Positions 45,730 to 55,364 of a stretch of 64,000 nt of DNA are shown piece after piece. This DNA comes from Pseudoalteromonas caenipelagi. Its GTDB lineage: Bacteria > Pseudomonadota > Gammaproteobacteria > Enterobacterales > Alteromonadaceae. Each line of letters opens with the position of its first letter. The stretch's first letter is position 1. The notes beneath the pieces are model-generated. The model made no database searches. It was not told the origin of the DNA and saw only the letters and a list, made by a program, of their open reading frames with translations. The stretch lies in NCBI RefSeq assembly GCF_013140855.1, contig NZ_JABBPG010000001.1, positions 868,001 through 932,000 of the forward strand. Direction: 5' to 3'. The translations under genes were made by a program, and so were the position numbers.

Positions 45730-46809
45730 CTAACGACTTAACTTAAATTCCATTCGTACTGTTGATTTTGCGCTTACGGCTTCGCCATCTTCAAACTTTG
45801 GCGCATAACGCCATTGCTTTAAGGCTTTAATGGTGTTTTTTACAAATAGCGGTCCATGTTGCTTATCTAACACTGAGATATCTTCTACAAAGCCCTCTGG
45901 GGTGATCGTAAATTCGAGGTCAACCCAACCTTGTGCTCTTGCCTTTAGCGCTCTTTGTGGATATTCAGGTTCTTTGCGGTAAAGCGGCGTTTGCTCAACA
46001 TCATCATGCCAAGGCGTCATTTTCGCTATCATTAAGCAGTGCTTTGTCGCTTGTTCACTCATACCCATTTTTTCATACAAGCCAACCAAACGAGAGTGGG
46101 CAGTTAATTCGATTGGGTGATCAAAGTCCAATCGCTCATCAAATACCGCAATCACGTCATTCAATTTTGCAACTGCTTCTTTGTGTTGTTTGCGCGCTGA
46201 TAGCAACTCTGCTACCCATAGATCAACCGTTAATCTATGTACAGCATCTTTGGGCAAGTACTTTTTGTTGATGTCATCTGCATGGTTAAGATAACTTTTT
46301 ACCCTCGAGTAATCGTGCGCTCGATTGAAGAGCTTTGCCGCCTCAAAATATATCTTTGATTCAAGTAAATGATTGCTATGGTGCTGCGCAATATCAATAG
46401 CGAAACCAACATACTCTCTGGCAGTTAAATCCTGATTAGGTAACAGTAACTCCACCTTTAGTATAAAGGGGTCTATGAGGTCAGTAGAATACTTCCCCTG
46501 CAACACAGTTAAAGTATCGATTGCTTCATTTAGAACGACGAGTGCCTCTTTGCTATCATGATGAGACAGGGCCTTTGCATAGTTGATTGCAAGGTTGGCG
46601 GCATTTTGTGACTTTTCACCAAACACAGCCTTGCCTTGCTCGTAGGCTAACTTAGCGAATTGCTCTATTTTCTCATACTCGCTGTTTTCTACAGCACGTT
46701 GATAAGCATGGTATGTTTGAGAAAATTCAGTTCGGGCATCTGTGTTTGAAAATCCACTAGAACAAAAAAGTGCGCCAGTTAAAACCAGCGCTTTAGAGGT
46801 AATAGACAT
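45730..46809 (-). CDS. TPR protein with C-terminal TonB domain
   Basis: The 359-residue product has an N-terminal signal sequence (TSKALVLTGALFCSSGFS), a helical TPR-like middle (residues about 30-265; EFSQTYHAYQRAVENSEYEK, AKLFNRAHDYSRVKSYLNHA) and a C-terminal TonB domain (EPEYPQRALKARAQGWVDLE, FTITPEGFVEDISV, LKQWRYAPKFEDGEAV). The proline-rich spacer of classical TonB is absent and no ExbB/ExbD genes are adjacent, so it is probably not an ordinary energy transducer; it may bind receptors or other envelope proteins. AAGGA precedes the ATG. Similar TPR-TonB proteins are common in Alteromonadales. Confidence 0.8.
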   Translation of the reverse strand: MSITSKALVLTGALFCSSGFSNTDARTEFSQTYHAYQRAVENSEYEKIEQFAKLAYEQGKAVFGEKSQNAANLAINYAKALSHHDSKEALVVLNEAIDTLTVLQGKYSTDLIDPFILKVELLLPNQDLTAREYVGFAIDIAQHHSNHLLESKIYFEAAKLFNRAHDYSRVKSYLNHADDINKKYLPKDAVHRLTVDLWVAELLSARKQHKEAVAKLNDVIAVFDERLDFDHPIELTAHSRLVGLYEKMGMSEQATKHCLMIAKMTPWHDDVEQTPLYRKEPEYPQRALKARAQGWVDLEFTITPEGFVEDISVLDKQHGPLFVKNTIKALKQWRYAPKFEDGEAVSAKSTVRMEFKLSR

Positions 46810-46869
46810 ATGATTCCTTCGTAAAACATTCCTAGCGCATCACTGAATATAGGTGATGCTTTGCAAATA

Positions 46870-47148
46870 TTAAGCTGCGAGCTTTTTAACTTGCTCCCAG
46901 ATATCAACTACATGGGTTTTGTCTTCTTCCGTTAGTTCACCATTACGGTACGCTTTTACTAGGCTTTTTTCAATCTCTTCATTAAGCTGCTCAACACTGA
47001 CTTCTTCACCAGCGACTTGCGCATAACCCACAGCTAAATCAAAGTGACCACGCAAATAGCCGCCAGCAAATAGCTCATCATCACTAGCTCTATCTACTAA
47101 GTTATCAAAAAATTGCTGTGCAACGTCTATATACTCTTGAAATGACAT
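46870..47148 (-). CDS. yfcL: YfcL family protein
   Basis: This 92-residue acidic protein matches E. coli YfcL: VDRASDDELFAGGYLRGHFD near the middle and ELTEEDKTHVVDIWEQV at the end. It is helical and cytoplasmic, with unknown function. AGGAAA precedes the ATG. In E. coli yfcL is next to epmC (yfcM); here the ATP-NAD kinase gene is inserted between them, all on one strand with gaps of about ten bases or overlaps, so it is the last gene of an epmC-NAD kinase-yfcL operon. Confidence 0.88.
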   Translation of the reverse strand: MSFQEYIDVAQQFFDNLVDRASDDELFAGGYLRGHFDLAVGYAQVAGEEVSVEQLNEEIEKSLVKAYRNGELTEEDKTHVVDIWEQVKKLAA

Positions 47149-47157
47149 ATTGGTTTC

Positions 47158-48285
47158 CTAATTTAAATCTGAATGGCCAACGGCATACATAACGTGATCA
47201 TTGTAACCGGTAACAACATTTATATACCCGCTAAGCGTTTGGTCGAGCTCTTCATCGCCCGTGTCGGCTATTAGAGGTCGGCCGTTTAATGCTTGTAATT
47301 TAGTTTTCGTTGCAACAACGATAATATTTTCTCTGCCAATTTTTTTAATCAGCTCAGCACTCAATTGTTGATTACCACGGCCGAAAATATGGCCTTGACC
47401 ACCAATTAATGTGATCACCAACTTTGTGGGTGCATCGTTCAAACGTGCTAACAACTGGGCTGCCGTAAGGTCTTGAGCAAGTAGTTCATGGTCTTGAATT
47501 AGGTCTACCCCCAACAGGGTATTGTCTAGGCTTAGCTCTTCCATAATGGCCGCAACCGTAGACCCCGACCCCATGATGTATTGGGTATCTGCATCCATCT
47601 CGCTGATAACGTAAGCCGCAATATCAGCCAGCACTAACTCATCGCTTTCTTTACCGCCATTTTTTACACTTTGTACGTAGCGTAACTCTGATGGAACTTG
47701 CATTTCACCATAGCGCTTAGCGCGCACAGTACCTTGACGAAACGCCTCTTCATCAATATCCATCACATCCGCATCTGATACCGTAACCAGCTCTCCGGTT
47801 ATCAGCATTTCAACCACGCGACCTGCAGCTTTAGGGGTAATGGCATAAACACCTGAGTGGATTTTACAGCCAGCTGGTACGCCCAAAACGGGAATGTTGT
47901 CGTCAACCGCAGCGCAAATATTGCGCGCAGTGCCATCACCACCGGCAAACAAAATCATATCTACGCCATGTTCAATCAGCGCCTTGACCGCATTTTCAGT
48001 ATCGTCGGGTACTGTAGGTATCGCACTTTGGTAAACAACTTCGGTTTTGAAGCCTAATTTTTTTGCGATGCTTTCACCCATATCGTCATTTACAGTGAAT
48101 ACCTCTATCTGGTTGCGATATGCCAGCAATTGCTCAAGCGCTAACTGGGTTCTAGCATTCGCTTTTGGCGTCGCGCCCAAAGCGATGGCCTGCTGTGCAG
48201 TATCTACACCATCACTGCCTTTTAATGCAACACTCCCACCTAGTCCAGCTACTGGGTTAATAATCAAGCCAAGTTTAAAGCGCAT
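47158..48285 (-). CDS. ATP-NAD kinase family protein
   Basis: The product (375 residues) is of the ATP-NAD kinase/AcoX-like group: the start LGLIINPVAGLGGSVALKGS, the nucleotide site MILFAGGDGTARNICAAVDD, and LGVPAGCKIHSGVYAITPKA. The C-terminal half has VDLIQDHELLAQDLT and VITLIGGQGHIFGRGNQQ. It differs from the house-keeping NadK, which is a separate shorter enzyme, and the in vivo substrate is not certain. Its start overlaps the epmC stop by 11 bases, and yfcL follows after 9 bases. Confidence 0.85.
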   Translation of the reverse strand: MRFKLGLIINPVAGLGGSVALKGSDGVDTAQQAIALGATPKANARTQLALEQLLAYRNQIEVFTVNDDMGESIAKKLGFKTEVVYQSAIPTVPDDTENAVKALIEHGVDMILFAGGDGTARNICAAVDDNIPVLGVPAGCKIHSGVYAITPKAAGRVVEMLITGELVTVSDADVMDIDEEAFRQGTVRAKRYGEMQVPSELRYVQSVKNGGKESDELVLADIAAYVISEMDADTQYIMGSGSTVAAIMEELSLDNTLLGVDLIQDHELLAQDLTAAQLLARLNDAPTKLVITLIGGQGHIFGRGNQQLSAELIKKIGRENIIVVATKTKLQALNGRPLIADTGDEELDQTLSGYINVVTGYNDHVMYAVGHSDLN

Positions 48286-48829
48286 CTAATAGCTCCTTTG
48301 GGCAATGCCAAGTAAATTGTTGTTTGGATAGTGGCCAGGGGGTATTGTAAAACTGGCTTAGCGCGTATAGCAGCTGTGTTGTTCGCTCATTAAAGCCCTG
48401 TTCTAAAAACACCATAACTTGCTCATAAACACGCTGCTGAAAACTAAACCGACAGGTTTGCTCACCGTTTAAATTATCAACCGACACATTAAAATTAAAC
48501 CCCGCAGCGACACTGAGTGCCCATTCTATGGCTTGTGGTTTTACTTCAACATTTTCAAACTCATGCTGTTTCGCTTTGTCTCGCCCATCAGGGCAATACC
48601 AATAGCCATAATCTTCTTGCTCTCTGCGTTTAGCGCCTGCCACTAACCAATGAGCAATTTCGTGTAAGGCACTGGCATAAAAACCATGAGCAAAAACAAC
48701 TTGATGATAATGGCAATGCGTGTTTGCAGGCAGATAGATTGGCTCATCACGCCCTTTGATCAAACGTGTGTTATATCGAGAAAAAAACTGCTTATCGAAG
48801 ATATTGATAAGATCACTTATTGTATGCAT
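48275..48829 (-). CDS. epmC: Elongation factor P hydroxylase EpmC
   Basis: The 184-residue product corresponds to E. coli EpmC (YfcM), which hydroxylates the beta-lysyl group on elongation factor P. The metal-binding segment is visible in ALHEIAHWLVAGAKRREQED, followed by YGYWYCPDGRDKAKQHEFE and VEVKPQAIEWALSVAAGF. The gene has no clear ribosome site. It overlaps the downstream ATP-NAD kinase gene by 11 bases, so the two are co-translated. EF-P, EpmA and EpmB are not in the window. Confidence 0.9.
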   Translation of the reverse strand: MHTISDLINIFDKQFFSRYNTRLIKGRDEPIYLPANTHCHYHQVVFAHGFYASALHEIAHWLVAGAKRREQEDYGYWYCPDGRDKAKQHEFENVEVKPQAIEWALSVAAGFNFNVSVDNLNGEQTCRFSFQQRVYEQVMVFLEQGFNERTTQLLYALSQFYNTPWPLSKQQFTWHCPKELLDAL

Positions 48830-48946
48830 TGACTACGAGCAGAACCACTTACAACCTAACTTGCGCAGATTGTACGTACTTTTGCATATGAAGTAAAAAA
48901 TACTAGGTCTAGATAGGCGTTTTGGGCGATTTCAAATGAAAGCAAC

Positions 48947-48970
48947 AAAAAGAGTGGGCTAAGCCCGCTT
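48947..48970 (-). terminator. Intrinsic terminator of the GGDEF gene
   Basis: On the minus strand, AGCGGGCT pairs with AGCCCACT around a minimal loop and is followed by CTTTTT. It lies 15 bases after the stop of the diguanylate cyclase pseudogene. Confidence 0.7.
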
Positions 48971-48984
48971 ATCCAGAACTAAGA

Positions 48985-50514
48985 TTAGCCATTAGATTGA
49001 ATACTAAACAACTCTGGTTGGTAAATGACGGCTTGATTGCGACCATAACTTTTTGCTTTATACAGCGCCTTATCTGCCTGCTCTACACATTCATCCGCAG
49101 CAAGTTTATCGCTTACAAAGTCATATGCAACTAAACCGATGCTTAATGTAAGATTGTTTTTAGCTTGCTGAGCATATTCATCAACGAGCCTTCTTGCGAA
49201 ACTCATTGCACTGTGATGACTGGTTTCGGGGCAAACCAGTATAAACTCATCTCCCCCCCATCGGCCGATAATATCCGTGGGTCTGGCAGATTCTTAGAGG
49301 AATATGCAAAGCTCTTTTAGGGCAATATCCCCCGCTAAGTGACCTTCTTTATCATTAAGCGGTTTAAAATTATCCAAATCAACTAAGAGTATGGCCAAAG
49401 GTCGATGATAGCGATTCAACCGAGCAAGCTCTCTTTCTAACAAACTGTATGCTTGACGACGATTGTATACACCTGTGAGATAATCCAAATGCGCTTTTTC
49501 TAGTAACGCTTGTTCTTCGCTTAGGTCATGCATAACAGCGATATAAAATTGTCCATCACCATTTAGAATAGTGGTAATGGATATTCTGTAACGCTTTTTA
49601 GTGCCATTTTTGTGCACTCCTACAACGCAAGTGTCGCGTTCGGTATCTACTAACTGCGGATGATTAAAACTATGTTTTACCTGCTTTAAAAAAGTAGCAC
49701 CGTTAAAATGACTAGGTAGCAAATCAGCCATGGTCATTTTAATGAACTCTTTTTTACTATATCCAAACTGCTTTTGTCCAACATCATTCACTTGCCAAAT
49801 TCGACCACCTTTATCATAGTAAATGACACTATCTGACATAACCTCTATCAACGCGGTACGCTCTTTGAGCAGTTGATGCATAAACCACAGCATTAGCATA
49901 TTAAGCAGCGCTACTAAACACACAATGGGAGACAAAAAATATGCGCCAAGCTTAATAAATATAGTGACCTCTTCTGTGTGTAGAGCTTGAGAAGCCATGG
50001 TGCGTTGATAGCTGTCGTGCAGACTCATTCTCAATACATCTAACGCTTGTTCGGCTTGCGTATCATCCACTTCCACGATTTTATCTAATTTTGCAATATT
50101 CTCTCTGGATTTATCTTGGATACTCTCGTTGAGTAATTTGGCTGCATATTGATCAACAGTATTTCTAATCGTATCAATAGATTGAGATTCCTTTTCAGAT
50201 AACTCAAACTGGCTAAATTTATCAATACTGCGATATATGCTGCTAAGCTCTTGCTGTGCTCGAATAAAATAAATTTGTTCGCCTCGTAATACAAAATTCT
50301 TAAAGTTATGGATAAAGCCTCCATAACCCATACTGCGCTCTAACTGAGCAAGTAATGAAGCTTTTTCAATAGAGGTATAGGTATTTTTTTACCAATTTGT
50401 ATTCAACGCATGCGATTTCTCGACGACTTGTGCATTCCAATAAAATAATGCCAAATTGAATAAAATTGTTAATGTAAGTAATGTACCTAATTGTAGGTAA
50501 ATTCGCTTTTCCAT
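48985..50514 (-). pseudogene. Membrane PAS-GGDEF diguanylate cyclase gene with two in-frame stop codons
   Basis: From the ATG at 50514 to the stop at 48985, one frame of 510 codons is continuous except for two TAA codons, at 50391-50389 (after HALNTNW) and 49296-49294 (after LKELCIFL, before ESARPTDIIGRWGGDEF). The protein would have TM1 (residues about 9-25), a periplasmic helical region starting ERSMGYGGFIHNFKNFVLRG, TM2 (LSPIVCLVALLNMLMLWF), a PAS domain (VMSDSVIYYDKGGRIWQVND) and a GGDEF domain with intact RWGGDEF, ending LTLSIGLVAYDF and ADKALYKAKSYGRNQ. Both TAA codons are one change from CAA. It should no longer make full-length enzyme unless suppressed. Confidence 0.85.
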
Positions 50515-50590
50515 CACCAAATACCCAGCAGCACACATGGGTTAAGTGTAGTAAAGTATTGTCTTTGAGCAAAAGTTCAGCCAAAGAAAT

Positions 50591-50626
50591 AAAAAAGAGC
50601 ACAGCCAAAAAGACCGTGCTCTTTTT
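50591..50626 (-). terminator. Intrinsic terminator of fadIJ
   Basis: On the minus strand AAAAAGAGCAC pairs with GTGCTCTTTTT across a 13-base loop, with a T-run after the stem, 21 bases after the fadJ stop. Confidence 0.85.
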
Positions 50627-50646
50627 AACAAAAGTCAGCTAGCGAG

Positions 50647-52815
50647 TTATTGCGCTTCGCTTTGTTCTGTTTGTAAGGTTTCCTCAGTAGTCACTTCGGT
50701 TAATTGCGCCTTAGGTGTAACGTAAAACTTTGCACCTTTTTCCGCCATTGCCATTAAGCTTGGCGCAGGTGTAAATACAGGGTTATCGGTTGCATAAGTA
50801 GATAACTCAGAGCATATTTTGCTCGCGCCACGTTTATCCATATAGCTAAATGGCCCGCCTAAAAATGGTGGGAAACCAATACCAAATATGGCACCAATAT
50901 CACCATCACGAGGGCTGGCAATAATGCCTTCATCCAAACAACGTGCCGCCTCATTGAGCATCTGCGCCACACAACGGCTAGCAATTTCCTGCTTATTTAA
51001 ACGTGGACTTGTGGTAATACCCAATAGCTCATAGACAGACTCGTCGACTTTTTTACCCTTTTTCTCATAAGAGTAAAAACCGCGACCCGTTTTACGACCT
51101 AAGCGTTTTGCATCAATCATACGCTCAAAAGCACTTGGCGCTTTAAAACGCTCACCTAACTCTTTTTCAAGGATCGGGGCGATTTTAGAGCCAATGTCGA
51201 TGCCCACTTCATCAAGTAGTGCCAATGGACCAACTGGGAAGCCAAATTCAACCAAGGCTTGATCTATCTTCTCGATTGGTTCACCCGCTAGCAGTAAATT
51301 AGCCGCTTCATTCACGTAAGGTGCCAAAATGCGGTTAACATAAAAGCCTGCTTTATCTTTAACAACAATGGGGGTTTTACCTTGCTTACGAGCAAAATTA
51401 ACCGTACGCGCTATGGTTTGCTCCGAGGTGCCTTCGTGCGGAATAATTTCCACCAGTGGCATTTTCTCTACAGGCGAGAAATAATGCAGACCGATGACAT
51501 TTTCAGGGCGCTTTGCTTGCTCTGCAATTTGTGCAATTGGCAACGACGACGTGTTACTGGCAAAAATGGTGTCATCTTGGCAGTTTTGCTCTACGTCCGC
51601 GACCATACTTTGCTTAAGCTTTAAGTCTTCAAACACCGCTTCAATCACCATATCAACGTGCTTAAAGCCAGAATAGTCAGTGGTGCCTGTGATACGATTC
51701 ATGGTTTGCTCTAGCTCAGCTTTACTCATGATACGGCGCTTTTGACGCTTAGATAAAATCTTATAGCTGTAGTTCATGGCATTGCTCACACCTTGATGCG
51801 CTACATCTTTAATACGCACCAATGCACCAGCTTTCACAGCACTAACATGTGCAATCCCCGCGCCCATTAAACCACCGCCGAGTACCGCTGTGCGCTCAAC
51901 GGACGCAACATCATCGTTTTTGTACTCTTTTTTCATTTCGGTGGTTGCAAAGAAAATACCACGCAGCGCTTTAGATACATCGGTCATCACCAAGTCGGCA
52001 AAGCCCTCGGCTTCTGTTTTATAAGCCTTAAGCTCATCAAGCTCCACTGACGCGCGCACTGCCTTAATAATATTGAGCGGTGCTGGATAGTGACCACCGG
52101 TTTTCTTCAACACATTCTCTTGCGCTTTTTTGAAAATGATATTGCGACCAAATGGGTTTGACTCTAACAACTGGCTAATTTTATCTAAACGTGGTTTGCT
52201 CGCCTTAGCTTTACCTTTAGTTGCAAACTCAGCCGCTACACGCTCTAAAATACTGTGCGGTACACAATCATTTACAAGGCCTGACTTTTTAGCTTGTTTT
52301 GCACGCACTTGCTTACCTGTAAGCATCCATTCAAGTGCTTTTTGAATCCCTACCAGTTTTGGTAAACGTTGAGTACCACCACCGCCTGGCAATAAACCGA
52401 GCTGAACTTCTGGTAAACCCAGCTTAGTGATATCACTGTCTGTACAAACGCGATAGTCACATGCTAATGCGAACTCCAAACCACCGCCTAACGCTGCACC
52501 ATGAATAGCTGCAACCGTTGGGTAAGGCTGCTTTTTCAACGTAAAGAATGCCTGATGGCACAGTTCTGATATCGCGAGTGCATCTTCACGAGTTTTTGCA
52601 CTGTCTAGCATTTTAATATCAGCACCGGCGATAAAGTTGTCACTCTTACCGCTGATGAATACCATACCTGTGACATTGTCATCGCGGCCCTGTTTAAGCA
52701 CCGCTAATAAATCATCCGCAAAACTGTCACGCAGGGTATTCATTTTTTCGCCCGGCACATCGATTGTAACGATGGCAACACGTCGTTCGTTTAATTCATA
52801 ACTAAATACTGACAT
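50647..52815 (-). CDS. fadJ: Fatty acid oxidation complex alpha subunit FadJ
   Basis: The 722-residue product is the multifunctional beta-oxidation enzyme. The N-terminal enoyl-CoA hydratase/isomerase part has GSGKS-like IAGADIKMLDSAKTREDA, IHGAALGGGLEFALACDYRV and LGLPEVQLGLLPGGGGTQRL. From about residue 310 comes the 3-hydroxyacyl-CoA dehydrogenase part: AVLGGGLMGAGIAHVSAVKA, FASNTSSLPIAQIAEQAK and GLHYFSPVEKMPLVEIIPHE. It works with FadI. The FadJ type rather than FadB is chosen by the gene order after a FadI-type thiolase. The frame opens at 52863, but the ATG at 52815 overlaps the fadI stop (TAATG). Confidence 0.93.
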   Translation of the reverse strand: MSVFSYELNERRVAIVTIDVPGEKMNTLRDSFADDLLAVLKQGRDDNVTGMVFISGKSDNFIAGADIKMLDSAKTREDALAISELCHQAFFTLKKQPYPTVAAIHGAALGGGLEFALACDYRVCTDSDITKLGLPEVQLGLLPGGGGTQRLPKLVGIQKALEWMLTGKQVRAKQAKKSGLVNDCVPHSILERVAAEFATKGKAKASKPRLDKISQLLESNPFGRNIIFKKAQENVLKKTGGHYPAPLNIIKAVRASVELDELKAYKTEAEGFADLVMTDVSKALRGIFFATTEMKKEYKNDDVASVERTAVLGGGLMGAGIAHVSAVKAGALVRIKDVAHQGVSNAMNYSYKILSKRQKRRIMSKAELEQTMNRITGTTDYSGFKHVDMVIEAVFEDLKLKQSMVADVEQNCQDDTIFASNTSSLPIAQIAEQAKRPENVIGLHYFSPVEKMPLVEIIPHEGTSEQTIARTVNFARKQGKTPIVVKDKAGFYVNRILAPYVNEAANLLLAGEPIEKIDQALVEFGFPVGPLALLDEVGIDIGSKIAPILEKELGERFKAPSAFERMIDAKRLGRKTGRGFYSYEKKGKKVDESVYELLGITTSPRLNKQEIASRCVAQMLNEAARCLDEGIIASPRDGDIGAIFGIGFPPFLGGPFSYMDKRGASKICSELSTYATDNPVFTPAPSLMAMAEKGAKFYVTPKAQLTEVTTEETLQTEQSEAQ

Positions 52816-54125
52816 TATGCGCTCTCCAATACAAAGGCTGCACCTAAACCACCAGCGGCACACGCCGTGGTCAATGCTAAGCCGCCGCCACGACGTTTTA
52901 ACTCATGCAAGCTTTGCGTGATCAAACGCGCACCCGTTGCTGCAAATGGGTGACCATAAGCTAATGAGCCGCCGTTAACGTTAAATTTATCCATATCAAT
53001 TTCACCGATCGCTTTAGAACGGCCCAATTTTTCTTGCGCAAACTTGTCAGAGCCAAACATTTTCATGTTTGCCAACGCTTGCGCTGCAAATGCTTCATGC
53101 ATTTCAATTAAATCTAAATCTTTTAAGCTAATACCCGCTCTGTCCAGCGCTACAGGCGTTGAGTGTGCAGGACCCATTAGCATGTCTTCATGCACGCCAA
53201 TTGCCGAGAATGCAAAGCTGCGTACGTAACCTAAAATGTCATAGCCTAGCGCTTTTGCTTTACTTTCACTCATCATCAATACCGCGGCAGCACCATCCGT
53301 CAGTGGCGTTGCATTCGCCGCGGTGACAGAACCATGTACTCGGTCAAATACAGGTTTTAGCTTAGCGTAGCCTTCTAGTGACGAATTGGTACGAATATTA
53401 TTATCTTGTTCAATAAATGATTTATACGGCGGAACATGGGCCGTCATAACTTCTTCATTGAGCAAGCCATCGGCCCAAGCTTTTGCCGCTAACGTGTGTG
53501 AACGGTGTGCCATCGCATCTTGATCTGCGCGACTAATCTCGTGAGTTTTAGCCATTTGTTCAGCTGTTTGCCCCATAGAAAGACCCGTTGAATACTCAGC
53601 AACCGCTGGAGGGACTGGCATAAGGTCTTTAAGACGTAATCTTGAAAAGATTTTTAAGCGTTGTCCTAACGTGCGCGCCTTAGTTAAATCTACAAGACTT
53701 CCCGCCAATTTTTTGCTCACACCTATCGGTAACACTGATGATGAATCGGCACCACCAGCAATACCTACCGTTGCTGACCCCGCGATGATAGACTCAGCAA
53801 CGTTAGCAATGGCTTGGAAGCTGGTTGCACATGCACGTGATACTGAATAAGCATCAACAGAAACAGGCATACCCGTGCCCAATACAATCTCACGGGCAAT
53901 GTTAGGCGCTTCTGGCATTTGTACCACTTGGCCAAAAACTAATTGGTCAATTTCTTTTTTATCAAAGTTCAAACGCTCAAGCATTTCGTTAACGACCAGC
54001 TTGCCTAAGTCTAGTGCTGGTACGTGATGAAAAGCTGTTGCTTGTTTTGCGAAAGGAGTACGCAGGCCGCTTACAATCGCGATACGGTCGCCTTTTGTTG
54101 TTTTTAGAATGTTTTGCTCAGACAT
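52815..54125 (-). CDS. fadI: 3-ketoacyl-CoA thiolase FadI
   Basis: The 436-residue product has the same length as E. coli FadI. It carries the thiolase catalytic cysteine in [20 protein letters not shown], the His in [23 protein letters not shown] segment ([20 protein letters not shown]) and the distal Cys in [18 protein letters not shown]. It cleaves 3-ketoacyl-CoA to acetyl-CoA and a shortened acyl-CoA. It is upstream of fadJ with a four-base stop-start junction. A FadR-like palindrome lies at the promoter, so fatty-acid induction is inferred. Confidence 0.95.
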   Translation of the reverse strand: MSEQNILKTTKGDRIAIVSGLRTPFAKQATAFHHVPALDLGKLVVNEMLERLNFDKKEIDQLVFGQVVQMPEAPNIAREIVLGTGMPVSVDAYSVSRACATSFQAIANVAESIIAGSATVGIAGGADSSSVLPIGVSKKLAGSLVDLTKARTLGQRLKIFSRLRLKDLMPVPPAVAEYSTGLSMGQTAEQMAKTHEISRADQDAMAHRSHTLAAKAWADGLLNEEVMTAHVPPYKSFIEQDNNIRTNSSLEGYAKLKPVFDRVHGSVTAANATPLTDGAAAVLMMSESKAKALGYDILGYVRSFAFSAIGVHEDMLMGPAHSTPVALDRAGISLKDLDLIEMHEAFAAQALANMKMFGSDKFAQEKLGRSKAIGEIDMDKFNVNGGSLAYGHPFAATGARLITQSLHELKRRGGGLALTTACAAGGLGAAFVLESA

Positions 54126-54144
54126 TGATTATGCTCTCCCGCTG

Positions 54145-54159
54145 ACAGGTCTGACCTGT
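54145..54159. promoter_or_regulatory. FadR-like operator upstream of fadI
   Basis: ACAGGTCTGACCTGT is a perfect 15-base palindrome with a GGTC-N-GACC core, close to the FadR core TGGTCNGACCA. A TAAAAT -10-like box is just upstream on the minus strand, so a bound protein would block transcription start. FadR is the likely binder; this is a by-eye match. Confidence 0.6.
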
Positions 54160-54407
54160 TTAATTTTACCTGATTCTAAACAACCGCTTCCACAATGCCA
54201 ATAGTAAAATCAAAATTGGTTACTAAAGAAGCAAATCTTACTTACCCTAGTCGCTTTTTTATACAGTAGCAAAAGTTATTGAAAAAACTGGGGAACTATT
54301 CAAAAAACTAGAGTCTAATATGACGCTAAAATGTCAATCTAGACTTGAGATCAGACAACGAATCCATATAACTTAAAGCAAAAATTTGTCACAACAAGGA
54401 CAAAGCA

Positions 54408-55364
54408 ATGGCAGTAAACGAATTTTCACAATTAAAACGCTATCTAGATACTCAAATTATTGGTCAACCAGCTCTAACGCAAGCTTTGCTTATCGCCATT
54501 TTGGCAGACGGCCACCTTTTGGTAGAAGGTCCTCCTGGACTTGCTAAAACACGTGCGGTGAATGCACTTGCCAAAGGTATCGAAGGCAGCTTTCAGCGCG
54601 TTCAGTTTACCCCAGACTTGTTGCCTGCAGACGTCACCGGCACAGATATATACCGCCAACAAACCAGTGAATTTGTGTTTGAAAAAGGCCCACTATTTCA
54701 TAATTTGATTTTGGCCGATGAAATAAACCGTGCCCCTGCTAAAGTGCAATCGGCTTTATTGGAAGCAATGGCAGAGCGTCAAATCACCGTGGGCAAAAAT
54801 ACCTACCCTTTATCAAGTCTGTTTATGGTGATGGCAACGCAAAACCCGTTGGAGCAAGAAGGTACTTACCCACTTCCAGAAGCGCAGCTAGACCGATTCC
54901 TATTGCATCTTAATATTGACTACCCTCATGCAGAAAATGAGCTGGCAATTTTGCGCTTAACCCGAGGAGAAGCGCTAGAACAAGAAGCAGTCAGTTTCAC
55001 CCCTATCAGTCAAGACACACTGTTTGCAGCACGCAAAAGTGTACTTTCACTGCATCTAGCGGAACCGCTGGAACAATATTTGGTCCAACTTATCATTGCC
55101 ACTCGACAAGCCGCCAAATTAGACCCTCAATTAGGGGCATGGATCGAGTTTGGTGCCAGTCCACGAGCAACGATTGCACTTGATAAATGTGCCCGTGCCC
55201 ACGCTTGGCTGCATAATCGAGAGTTTGTAACTCCCGAAGATATCCAAGCGGTTATTCATAACGTGCTACGCCATCGCATTATTTTAAGCTACGAAGCACA
55301 AGCCGATGGCATTAGTAAAGATGAAGTGATCAGTCGTATAGTTGAATTAGTGCCAGTACCGTAA
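54408..55364 (+). CDS. MoxR-type AAA+ ATPase
   Basis: The 318-residue product is a MoxR ATPase. Walker A is EGPPGLAKTRAVNALAKG near residue 38, Walker B LILADEINRAPAKVQSALLE near residue 100, sensor-1 VMATQNPLEQEGTYPLPEAQ near 143, and the C-terminal lid has EFGASPRATIALDKCARAHA. MoxR proteins act with VWA-domain partners as chaperones or metal-insertion/activation factors. Here it heads an operon with DUF58, DUF4381, two VWA proteins and BatD. Its stop overlaps the next start (TAATG). Its promoter is in the 282-base spacer from fadI. Confidence 0.95.
   Translation: MAVNEFSQLKRYLDTQIIGQPALTQALLIAILADGHLLVEGPPGLAKTRAVNALAKGIEGSFQRVQFTPDLLPADVTGTDIYRQQTSEFVFEKGPLFHNLILADEINRAPAKVQSALLEAMAERQITVGKNTYPLSSLFMVMATQNPLEQEGTYPLPEAQLDRFLLHLNIDYPHAENELAILRLTRGEALEQEAVSFTPISQDTLFAARKSVLSLHLAEPLEQYLVQLIIATRQAAKLDPQLGAWIEFGASPRATIALDKCARAHAWLHNREFVTPEDIQAVIHNVLRHRIILSYEAQADGISKDEVISRIVELVPVP

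Noticed and set aside
49294..50331. Separate 345-residue sensor and separate 73-residue protein (48985-49206) as two genes
   Set aside because: Both lie in the same frame, and the segment between them contains the GGDEF motif, so they are parts of one gene split by a nonsense codon.
50366..50608. 80-codon minus-strand frame upstream of the GGDEF gene
   Set aside because: Out of frame with the clear N-terminal membrane segment of the cyclase (MEKRIYLQLG) and without domain content.
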